Below are positions 1 through 5,108 of a DNA stretch of 5,108 nt, piece by piece. The DNA comes from an uncultured beta proteobacterium (GTDB taxonomy: Bacteria > Pseudomonadota > Gammaproteobacteria > Burkholderiales > Burkholderiaceae): assembly GCA_903909925.1 (NCBI GenBank), contig CAIVXR010000030.1, forward strand, positions 1 through 5,108, read 5' to 3'. Within the stretch, counting starts at the first letter, position 1. The number at the start of each line of letters is the position of its first letter. The notes under the pieces are model-generated. The model did not search any database. It was not told the DNA's origin and saw nothing but the letters and a program-made list of their open reading frames with translations. The position numbers and the translations under genes were made by a program.

Positions 1-1
1 C

Positions 2-2002
2 CCGGTTCTGATTGGTGAGCCTGGTGTCGGTAAGACCGCGATTGTGGAAGGTTTAGCTCAGCGCATTGTTAATGGTGAGGTTCCTGAAACTCTCAAGAAC
101 AAGCGCGTCCTAGTTTTAGATATGGCTTTGTTATTAGCAGGCGCCAAGTATCGTGGTGAGTTCGAAGAGCGTTTGAAGGCCGTATTAAGCGATGTTGCTA
201 AAGACGAAGGTCAAACTATCATCTTTATTGATGAGATTCATACGATGGTTGGTGCTGGTAAGGGTGATGGCGCAATGGATGCTGGCAACATGCTTAAGCC
301 AGCCTTAGCCCGTGGTGAGTTGCATTGCATCGGCGCAACGACTTTAGACGAGTACCGCAAGTACATCGAAAAAGATGCGGCTTTAGAGCGCCGTTTCCAA
401 AAGGTAATGGTTGAAGAGCCCAGTGTTGAAGCAACGATTGCTATCTTGCGTGGTTTGCAGGAGCGTTACGAACTTCACCATGGTATTGAGATTACCGATC
501 CTGCGATTGTGGCTGCTGCGGAGTTGTCGCATCGCTATATTACGGATCGTTTCTTACCAGATAAGGCGATTGACTTAATTGACGAAGCGGGTTCACGTAT
601 TCGGATGGAGATTGATTCCAAGCCCGAGGTGATGGACAAGCTAGAGCGTCGCCTGATTCAACTCAAGATTGAGCGTGAAGCAGTTAAGAAAGAAAAAGAT
701 GAGGCTTCTCAAAAGCGTCTTGGGCTCATTGAGGATGAAATCAAGCGGCTTGGTGCTGAGTATGCTGATTTAGAAGAAATCTGGAAAGCAGAAAAAGGCG
801 CAGTTTTGGGCGCCGCTAACTTGAAAGAAGAGATTGAGAAAGTTCGTGCTGAGATTGTTAAGTTACAACGCGAGGGTAAATTAGAACAAGTCGCTGAATT
901 GCAATATGGAAAATTACCAGAGCTAGAAGCTAAGCTTAAGTCTGCCGCTGCCGCCGAAGCTAAAGGTGATAAAAATGGTGTTGTGAAGAATAAGCTTCTG
1001 CGCACCCAAGTGGGCGCAGAAGAAATTGCTGAAGTGGTGTCTCGTGCTACTGGTATTCCGGTATCCAAGATGATGCAAGGTGAGCGTGATAAGTTACTCA
1101 AGATGGAAGAGCTCTTGCACAAGCGTGTGGTTGGCCAAGAAGAGGCTATTCGTGCAGTATCAGATGCGATCCGTCGCTCCCGCGCTGGCTTATCTGAAGA
1201 GAATCGTCCTTATGGATCTTTCTTATTCTTAGGGCCTACTGGTGTTGGTAAGACTGAACTCTGTAAAGCTTTGGCAGGCTTCTTATTTGATAGTGAAGAG
1301 CATCTCATTCGGATTGATATGAGTGAGTTTATGGAGAAGCATAGTGTTGCGCGTTTGATTGGTGCACCTCCAGGCTATGTAGGCTACGAAGAGGGTGGCT
1401 ATTTAACTGAAAAGGTTCGTCGTCACCCATATAGCGTGATTCTCTTTGATGAAATTGAAAAAGCACATCCGGATGTCTTTAACGTACTCTTACAAGTATT
1501 GGATGATGGTCGCTTAACAGATGGTCAAGGCCGCACCGTAGACTTCAAGAATACCGTGATTGTGATGACCAGTAATATTGGCTCTCATCTTATTCAGTCG
1601 ATGACCGGCAAGAAGCAGTTAGAGATTAAAGAAGCAGTGTTCGAGGAGCTTAAAAGTCATTTCCGTCCAGAGTTCTTGAACCGTATTGATGAGATTGTGG
1701 TCTTCCATGGTTTGGATAAAGCCAATATCGCCAATATCGCCAAGATCTTGCTGAAGAACTTATCAGATCGTTTGGCAAAAGTAGATATGCAGCTTGAGGT
1801 GAGTGATGCTGCCTTGAATAAGATTGCTGAAGTCGGCTTTGATCCTATCTATGGAGCAAGGCCACTCAAGCGGGCTATTCAGCAGTACATCGAGAACCCA
1901 GTTTCCAAGATGATCTTGGAAGGTAAGTTCGGGCCTAAGGATGTGGTACCTGTGGATGTAGATAAAAAAGGCGACTTTAGCTTTACGCGTCAGGTTCACT
2001 AA
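2..2002 (+). CDS. clpB: ATP-dependent chaperone/disaggregase ClpB, 5'-truncated by the window edge
   Basis: This is a cytoplasmic Hsp100 AAA+ hexamer that, with DnaK, threads aggregated proteins through its pore. The frame is open from base 2, giving 666 visible residues. About 200 N-terminal residues (N-domain and start of NBD1) lie outside the window. Visible motifs in order: NBD1 Walker A GEPGVGKT (residues 5-12), pore loop KYRG (49-52), Walker B IIFIDE (73-78) and an RRF arginine finger (130-132). Next comes a charged coiled-coil middle domain (about 209-340). NBD2 follows with Walker A GPTGVGKT (411-418), pore loop GYVG (458-461), Walker B VILFDE (479-484), sensor-1 MTSN, NRIDE and sensor-2 GARPLKR (618-624). 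The middle domain, and the absence of a ClpP-binding IGF loop, separate it from ClpA and ClpC. Against remembered E. coli ClpB it is about 7 residues longer at the end of the middle domain. The GTG at 44 is an internal valine codon, not a start. Heat-shock control is expected, but its promoter is not in the window. Confidence 0.97.
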   Translation, partial: PVLIGEPGVGKTAIVEGLAQRIVNGEVPETLKNKRVLVLDMALLLAGAKYRGEFEERLKAVLSDVAKDEGQTIIFIDEIHTMVGAGKGDGAMDAGNMLKPALARGELHCIGATTLDEYRKYIEKDAALERRFQKVMVEEPSVEATIAILRGLQERYELHHGIEITDPAIVAAAELSHRYITDRFLPDKAIDLIDEAGSRIRMEIDSKPEVMDKLERRLIQLKIEREAVKKEKDEASQKRLGLIEDEIKRLGAEYADLEEIWKAEKGAVLGAANLKEEIEKVRAEIVKLQREGKLEQVAELQYGKLPELEAKLKSAAAAEAKGDKNGVVKNKLLRTQVGAEEIAEVVSRATGIPVSKMMQGERDKLLKMEELLHKRVVGQEEAIRAVSDAIRRSRAGLSEENRPYGSFLFLGPTGVGKTELCKALAGFLFDSEEHLIRIDMSEFMEKHSVARLIGAPPGYVGYEEGGYLTEKVRRHPYSVILFDEIEKAHPDVFNVLLQVLDDGRLTDGQGRTVDFKNTVIVMTSNIGSHLIQSMTGKKQLEIKEAVFEELKSHFRPEFLNRIDEIVVFHGLDKANIANIAKILLKNLSDRLAKVDMQLEVSDAALNKIAEVGFDPIYGARPLKRAIQQYIENPVSKMILEGKFGPKDVVPVDVDKKGDFSFTRQVH

Positions 2003-2043
2003 GTATTTCAGCAGGAATCGTCCTGTGCCAGTAAACTTGTGAC

Positions 2044-3282
2044 ATGACTGTTGCGCTGACCAGTAGGCGTGCCAGTGATGTCAGGGTTATTAGTTTGATT
2101 AGCCTGGCGCACGGCAGCTCCCACTTCTTTCATTTGATTCTGCCTCCCATGTTTCCATGGCTGAAGGATGCTTTTGCTTTGAGTTATGCCGAACTTGGTT
2201 TGCTCATGTCAGTTTTCTTTTTAATCTCCTGTATCGCCCAAGCTGCCTCTGGTTTTTTAGTTGACCGAATTGGAGCAAGGCCAGTTTTATTTGGTGGTAT
2301 TGGATTGCTGATTCTTGCGGCCCTTATTTATTCTCAAAGTAATGGTTATGCGATGCTATTAATGGGCGCGGTAGTTGCTGGCTGTGGTAACGGTATTTTC
2401 CATCCAGTAGATTACACGCTAATCAATCACAAAGTTTCACCACCTAATTTGCCCTATGCCTATTCAATGCATGGAGTTACTGGCTATTTGGGTTGGGCAG
2501 CAGCACCAGCATTTATGGTTGGGATTGCGCAGTTGACAGATTGGCGTATTGCCTTTCAGTCAGCCGCTGTATTAGAGGCCCTAATCTTATTGATCCTCTG
2601 GCTGAATAAGTCTCAGTTAATTGATGATGTAAAAGAGCGGCATACGCAATCTGATAGCAGTGCGCAAGCCAGCAGTCCCGATAGTGCGCCAGTAAGTGCT
2701 TTTGCTTTTCTTAGACTCCCAGCAGTATGGTTCTGTTGGATATTCTTTTTCTTTAGCATGGCCTCAACTTCGAGCTTGCAATCATTTGCTCCTAGTGCGC
2801 TTTTTAATATTTATCAGACACCTTTGGACATCGGTAGTTATTTCATCACTCTCTTAGCGCTAGGAAGTGCGAGTGGAGTTTTATGCGGCGGTTATTTGGC
2901 TGCTAAATTACAGGCTCCAGAACGTATCGTGAGCTCTTGCTTATCTATAACAATAGTGATGTCTTTACTGTTGGGAACAGGTTTGGTTTCTACAGAAATT
3001 ATTCCACTCATTTTCTTTGCGCTTGGATTTGGTTATGGTGTTGTTGCACCATCACGTGATCTTTTAGTAAAGCTAGCAACCCCTAAAGGGGTGGCAGGGC
3101 GAGTGTATGGAATTGTTTACTCAGGAATTGATTTAGGTGCAGCAGTAGGCCCATTCATCTTTGGTTTCTTTATGGATGCCGGCCTGCCTAAGGCTTTATT
3201 TCTTGGTATTGCCTTGTTTCAACTGATGATTATTCCGACTGTCTTTAAGGTATCAGCTGTCACTGCGGCTAAAGCTACTTAA
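2044..3282 (+). CDS. Major facilitator superfamily (MFS) transporter, substrate unknown
   Basis: This 412-residue inner-membrane protein has about 12 hydrophobic helices by eye: six between residues 14 and 187 and six between 220 and 403. A hydrophilic Ser/Asp-rich cytoplasmic loop (about 188-218) joins the halves, as usual in MFS proteins. The family motif A between helices 2 and 3 is clear: GFLVDRIGARP at 70-80. A degraded counterpart, GGYLAAKL, lies at 282-289. Helices 4-5 carry GIFHPVDY (117-124), which recalls the FHP segment of fosmidomycin-resistance (Fsr)-like carriers; that link is weak and does not establish drug efflux. The helix 10-11 region contains APSRDLLVKLATP (335-347) and GRVYG (352-356). 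The ATG at 2044 is chosen because an in-frame TAA at 2032-2034 blocks extension and later starts would cut into helix 1. No Shine-Dalgarno sequence sits at normal distance. The gene starts 41 bases after clpB, so transcription or translation may depend on clpB read-through. A uniporter, symporter or efflux pump are all possible. Confidence 0.9.
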   Translation: MTVALTSRRASDVRVISLISLAHGSSHFFHLILPPMFPWLKDAFALSYAELGLLMSVFFLISCIAQAASGFLVDRIGARPVLFGGIGLLILAALIYSQSNGYAMLLMGAVVAGCGNGIFHPVDYTLINHKVSPPNLPYAYSMHGVTGYLGWAAAPAFMVGIAQLTDWRIAFQSAAVLEALILLILWLNKSQLIDDVKERHTQSDSSAQASSPDSAPVSAFAFLRLPAVWFCWIFFFFSMASTSSLQSFAPSALFNIYQTPLDIGSYFITLLALGSASGVLCGGYLAAKLQAPERIVSSCLSITIVMSLLLGTGLVSTEIIPLIFFALGFGYGVVAPSRDLLVKLATPKGVAGRVYGIVYSGIDLGAAVGPFIFGFFMDAGLPKALFLGIALFQLMIIPTVFKVSAVTAAKAT

Positions 3283-3316
3283 CAAGCCCTACACTTTTCA
3301 TAATATGGAATGCCAT

Positions 3317-3339
3317 TACACTGCATAAAATACAGTGCA
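3317..3339. promoter_or_regulatory. Imperfect palindrome, candidate operator upstream of aceA
   Basis: Two 10-base arms, TACACTGCAT and ATACAGTGCA, flank an AAA spacer and pair at 8 of 10 positions, with a perfect CACTG/CAGTG core. The element lies 35 bases after the MFS stop and about 213 bases before aceA. No T-run follows, so it does not look like an intrinsic terminator of the MFS gene. Its size and dyad symmetry suit a dimeric transcription factor. The regulator cannot be named from this sequence; aceA is under repressors such as IclR in other bacteria, but I do not see that link here. Confidence 0.4.
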
Positions 3340-3405
3340 ACCTGGGATCATTCATTTCATTTCGATCAGTGAGCTCTCTTTCCGCATTATAAAAATACTC
3401 ATTTA

Positions 3406-3426
3406 AGTTATTGTTTTTAAATAACT
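3406..3426. repeat. AT-rich inverted repeat AGTTATT-N7-AATAACT
   Basis: A perfect 7-base inverted repeat (3406-3412 and 3420-3426) with a 7-base spacer GTTTTTA. Skipping one mismatched pair, the arms extend by two further matching bases on each side (TT at 3403-3404, AA at 3428-3429). It lies in the most AT-rich part of the aceA upstream region, just before the proposed extended -10 element. It could be a protein-binding dyad or part of an UP-like AT tract. In such AT-rich DNA, chance is a real alternative. Confidence 0.35.
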
Positions 3427-3445
3427 AAATATTTTTATATATCCC

Positions 3446-3454
3446 TGCTATACC
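3446..3454 (+). promoter_or_regulatory. aceA: Candidate extended -10 promoter element for aceA
   Basis: The sequence TGCTATACC matches the extended -10 pattern TGnTATAAT, with 4 of 6 hexamer positions plus the TG. No good -35 is seen, which extended -10 promoters tolerate, and the DNA upstream is strongly AT-rich. Transcription would begin near 3461, giving a leader of about 90 bases that includes the ACTCTTAT/ATAAGAGT hairpin. It competes with the TATAAG candidate downstream; the sequence alone does not decide. Confidence 0.3.
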
Positions 3455-3465
3455 CCTTGTTTACT

Positions 3466-3494
3466 TTGTTGAACTGTCTACACTCTTATATAAG
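3466..3494 (+). promoter_or_regulatory. aceA: Candidate sigma-70-type promoter for aceA (TATAAG -10)
   Basis: A -10 hexamer TATAAG (3489-3494, 5 of 6 to consensus) lies 17 bases after a weak -35-like TTGTTG (3466-3471, 3 of 6). The predicted start site is near 3501, giving a leader of about 50 bases before the aceA ATG. The -10 lies inside the inverted repeat at 3482-3504, so a protein bound there would block this promoter. The poor -35 suggests a need for activation, or that the other candidate is the real one. Confidence 0.35.
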
Positions 3495-3504
3495 ACATAA
3501 GAGT
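3482..3504. promoter_or_regulatory. Perfect 8-bp inverted repeat with nested palindrome over the putative aceA promoter
   Basis: ACTCTTAT (3482-3489) and ATAAGAGT (3497-3504) are exact reverse complements separated by the 7 bases ATAAGAC. That spacer nearly copies the right arm (6 of 7), so TCTTATATAAGA (3484-3495) is itself a perfect 12-base palindrome. The result is three ATAAGA half-sites, one inverted and two direct. In DNA form it would suit a repressor covering the -10. In RNA form, if transcription starts upstream, it would be a leader hairpin ending about 35 bases before the Shine-Dalgarno sequence. Function is inferred; the symmetry is directly visible. Confidence 0.5.
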
Positions 3505-3539
3505 TAAATGTCTCAATATTTGAAGTACTTGTTTAACTT

Positions 3540-3545
3540 AGGGAG
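3540..3545 (+). promoter_or_regulatory. aceA: Ribosome binding site of aceA
   Basis: AGGGAG lies 6 bases before the ATG at 3552. It is a good purine-rich Shine-Dalgarno sequence at proper spacing and fixes the aceA start. It is the only strong ribosome binding site seen at a gene start in the window; the MFS and HIT genes lack one. Confidence 0.85.
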
Positions 3546-3551
3546 AAAAAC

Positions 3552-4850
3552 ATGGCAGATCGTAAAGCAGAAATCGCAGCAATACAAAAAGATTGGGATA
3601 CCAATCCACGTTGGAAAGGTATTACCCGTGGCTACACAGCAGAAGACGTTGTCCGTCTGCGCGGTTCACTCAAGATTGAGCACACTTTGGCCAAGCATGG
3701 TGCTGAGCGTCTCTGGCAATTAGTGAATAACGAAGCTTACGTAAACTGCTTAGGTGCTTTGACTGGTGGCCAAGCAATGCAGCAAGTGAAAGCTGGTGTG
3801 CAAGCTATTTACTTATCTGGTTGGCAAGTTGCTGCCGATGGCAACTCTTATGCCGCCATGTACCCAGACCAATCTTTATATCCAGTAGATTCAGTTCCGA
3901 AGATGGTTGAACGTATTAATAATTCTTTCCAGCGCGCTGATGAAATTCAGACTGCTAAAGGGATTAACAAAGGCGACGCAGGTTACATCGAGTACTTTGC
4001 TCCTATCGTTGCTGATGCTGAAGCTGGTTTTGGCGGTGTATTGAATGCATTTGAATTGAGTAAAGCGTTAATCAAGCAAGGCGCTGCTGGTGTTCACTTC
4101 GAAGACCAATTATCTTCAGTGAAGAAATGTGGCCACTTGGGTGGCAAAGTATTGTTACCAACAGCTGAATCTGTTCAAAAACTGATCTCTGCCCGTTTAG
4201 CTGCTGACGTTATGGGGGTTTCAACCATTATCCTGGCGCGAACTGATGCTGAAGCTGCTGACTTGTTAACTTCTGACTATGATGAAAATGACAAGCCATT
4301 TTTGACAGGTGAGCGCACTCCAGAAGGCTTCTATAAAACTCGTAAGGGCTTAGATCAAGCAATCTCACGTGGTTTGGCATACGCCGCTTACGCTGATATG
4401 GTTTGGTGCGAGACAGGTACGCCTGACCTTGAGTTTGCTCGGAAATTTGCTGAAGCGATTCGTGCGAAGTTCCCGGGTAAGATGTTGGCATACAACTGCT
4501 CACCATCTTTCAATTGGAAGAAAAACTTGGACGATGCAACGATTGCAAAGTTCCAACGTGAGTTAGGTGCAATGGGTTACAAATATCAATTTATTACCCT
4601 CGCTGGTATCCACTCTATGTGGTACAACATGTTTGATTTGGCACAAGACTATATGCAGCGCGGTATGACTGCCTATATTGAGAAAGTACAAGAGCCAGAA
4701 TTCGCTGCTCGTGATCGTGGTTACACTTTCGTTTCACATCAGCAAGAAGTTGGTACTGGTTACTTTGATGATGTCACTACCGTCATTCAGGGTGGGAAGT
4801 CTTCTGTAACCGCATTGACTGGCTCTACTGAAGAAGAGCAGTTCCATTAA
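3552..4850 (+). CDS. aceA: Isocitrate lyase
   Basis: A complete 432-residue cytoplasmic enzyme that cleaves isocitrate to glyoxylate and succinate, the first step of the glyoxylate shunt. The shunt lets cells grow on acetate, fatty acids and other C2-yielding compounds. The family signature KKCGH is at residues 191-195, with catalytic Cys193, followed by LGGKVL. Other conserved blocks are SGWQVAAD (89-96), the metal-binding region ADAEAGFGG (154-162), GVHFEDQ (180-186), ARTDAEA (229-235), WCETGTPD (285-292), NCSPSFNWKK (315-324) and FITLAGIH (347-354). The end, SSVTALTGSTEEEQFH, matches the typical bacterial C-terminus. Length agrees with the short bacterial class (about 430 residues), not the longer eukaryotic or mycobacterial AceA2 type. 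All expected catalytic motifs are intact, which also argues against methylisocitrate lyase (PrpB, about 300 residues). The gene has its own upstream control region and a downstream terminator, so it is probably monocistronic. No malate synthase or isocitrate dehydrogenase kinase gene adjoins it here. Confidence 0.98.
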   Translation: MADRKAEIAAIQKDWDTNPRWKGITRGYTAEDVVRLRGSLKIEHTLAKHGAERLWQLVNNEAYVNCLGALTGGQAMQQVKAGVQAIYLSGWQVAADGNSYAAMYPDQSLYPVDSVPKMVERINNSFQRADEIQTAKGINKGDAGYIEYFAPIVADAEAGFGGVLNAFELSKALIKQGAAGVHFEDQLSSVKKCGHLGGKVLLPTAESVQKLISARLAADVMGVSTIILARTDAEAADLLTSDYDENDKPFLTGERTPEGFYKTRKGLDQAISRGLAYAAYADMVWCETGTPDLEFARKFAEAIRAKFPGKMLAYNCSPSFNWKKNLDDATIAKFQRELGAMGYKYQFITLAGIHSMWYNMFDLAQDYMQRGMTAYIEKVQEPEFAARDRGYTFVSHQQEVGTGYFDDVTTVIQGGKSSVTALTGSTEEEQFH

Positions 4851-4881
4851 TCCTTGATAGATCCCTAAGTAGTTTGTATTA

Positions 4882-4900
4882 GCAGTAGCACCAATACTGC
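4882..4900. repeat. Small inverted repeat GCAGTA-N7-TACTGC after aceA
   Basis: A perfect 6-base inverted repeat (4882-4887 and 4895-4900) with loop GCACCAA, 31 bases after the aceA stop and immediately upstream of the terminator stem. No T-run follows it. In the aceA mRNA it would form a modest hairpin stacked next to the terminator, perhaps helping 3'-end stability. It could also be chance. Confidence 0.35.
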
Positions 4901-4902
4901 CG

Positions 4903-4945
4903 CGGCATCTAAATTACCCCACAAGGGTGACTTAGATGCCGTTTT
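4903..4945 (+). terminator. Rho-independent terminator of aceA
   Basis: A long stem pairs CGGCATCTAA (4903-4912) with TTAGATGCCG (4932-4941) over 10 perfect base pairs. After one A-C mismatch, six more pairs follow (TTACCC with GGGTGA, one of them G-U). The loop is 5 bases (CACAA) and the stem is followed by TTTT (4942-4945) and a T-rich stretch. It sits 52 bases after the aceA stop codon, the right place to end its transcript, and ends 16 bases before the next start codon. The U-tract is short but the stem is strong. Confidence 0.85.
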
Positions 4946-4955
4946 CGTATACATT
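4927..4955 (+). promoter_or_regulatory. Candidate promoter for the HIT-family gene, overlapping the terminator
   Basis: GTGACT (4927-4932, 4 of 6 to the -35 consensus) lies 17 bases before TACATT (4950-4955, 4 of 6 to the -10 consensus). The predicted transcription start falls on or next to the A of the HIT ATG at 4962. The -35 lies in the right arm of the aceA terminator. The hexamers are mediocre, but the terminator leaves little room for any other promoter unless transcription reads through or starts further upstream. Confidence 0.3.
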
Positions 4956-4961
4956 CTTCTC

Positions 4962-5108
4962 ATGACTAATTGCGCACTATGTAAAGATGAGCTCAAGCCT
5001 GAAGAGGGGCAGCTGATTTGGCGCGGTGATGACTGTCGTGTCATTCTTGTGAACGATCCCGACCTGCCAGGTTTTTGCAGAGTGATCTGGAATCGTCATG
5101 TTGCTGAG
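4962..5108 (+). CDS. HIT (histidine triad) family protein, 3'-truncated by the window edge
   Basis: The first 49 codons of a protein that continues past the window. The visible part starts MTNCALCKDEL, contains a CxxC pair (Cys4, Cys7) and proceeds through LIWRGDDCRVILVNDPDLPGF to RVIWNRHVAE. This resembles the N-terminus of HIT-domain proteins of betaproteobacteria, small cytoplasmic nucleotide-binding hydrolases or transferases. The catalytic HxHxH triad lies later in such proteins and is not in the window, so the assignment rests on N-terminal similarity from memory. The ATG at 4962 directly follows the CxxC-lacking spacer and has no Shine-Dalgarno sequence; the upstream bases are T- and C-rich. 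The spacing from the terminator suggests independent transcription, possibly as a leaderless mRNA. Confidence 0.7.
   Translation, partial: MTNCALCKDELKPEEGQLIWRGDDCRVILVNDPDLPGFCRVIWNRHVAE

Noticed and set aside
44..46. GTG as a start codon for a shortened ClpB
   Set aside because: The reading frame continues upstream to the window edge through the Walker A motif GEPGVGKT, so this codon is an internal valine.
709..1122. 137-codon minus-strand open frame in clpB
   Set aside because: It lies wholly opposite the conserved ClpB middle-domain coding sequence, and its Ser-rich product is typical of antisense shadow frames.
1763..1999. 78-codon minus-strand open frame opposite the clpB 3' end
   Set aside because: It is antisense to conserved ClpB C-terminal sequence, with no ribosome binding site or family resemblance.
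2012..2025. Small hairpin CAGGA-ATCG-TCCTG after clpB as a terminator
   Set aside because: The stem is only 5 base pairs and no T-run follows, so it would not be an effective intrinsic terminator.
3350..3363. Short CATTT direct repeats before aceA
   Set aside because: Only about two copies in low-complexity AT-rich DNA; not a meaningful tandem repeat.
3508..3723. Open frame of 71 codons starting before aceA, preceded by AAGAG, possible leader peptide
   Set aside because: It runs 172 bases into aceA in another frame, its product has no recognisable character, and aceA has its own strong ribosome binding site. Best read as a shadow frame.
4228..4506. 92-codon minus-strand open frame within aceA
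   Set aside because: It is antisense to conserved isocitrate lyase coding sequence and its product has no recognisable motif.
4369..4566. 65-codon plus-strand frame within aceA
   Set aside because: It overlaps conserved AceA codons in a different frame and has no independent signals.

Overview
The window looks like ordinary chromosomal DNA from a betaproteobacterium. The proteins are Burkholderiales-like, but base composition is moderate to AT-leaning, with an AT-rich spacer before aceA. A Polynucleobacter-type freshwater betaproteobacterium fits best. This is an inference from protein style and composition, not from a database match.

Layout, all genes on the + strand: (1) positions 2-2002, the C-terminal three quarters of the disaggregase ClpB, whose 5' end lies outside the window; (2) 2044-3282, a complete 12-helix major facilitator superfamily (MFS) transporter, 41 bases after clpB and with no clear ribosome binding site; (3) 3283-3551, a 269-base AT-rich spacer with several inverted repeats and promoter-like hexamers, ending in a good Shine-Dalgarno sequence; (4) 3552-4850, a complete isocitrate lyase gene (aceA); (5) 4851-4961, a spacer with a small hairpin and a strong intrinsic terminator; (6) 4962-5108, the first 49 codons of a HIT-family protein that runs off the right edge.

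The genes do not form one obvious pathway. ClpB handles heat-stress protein rescue. AceA is the first enzyme of the glyoxylate shunt, needed for growth on acetate, fatty acids and other C2-yielding substrates. The MFS protein could carry a small organic molecule, but its substrate cannot be read from the sequence. No malate synthase gene is next to aceA here, unlike the aceBA arrangement of enterobacteria. aceA appears to be its own transcription unit, with its own control region upstream and a terminator downstream.

I found no mobile element, CRISPR array, tRNA, rRNA or defence system, and no convincing undescribed system. The most interesting material is non-coding: the repeat-rich aceA control region, and the tight packing of the aceA terminator against the HIT gene start, which suggests a leaderless mRNA.
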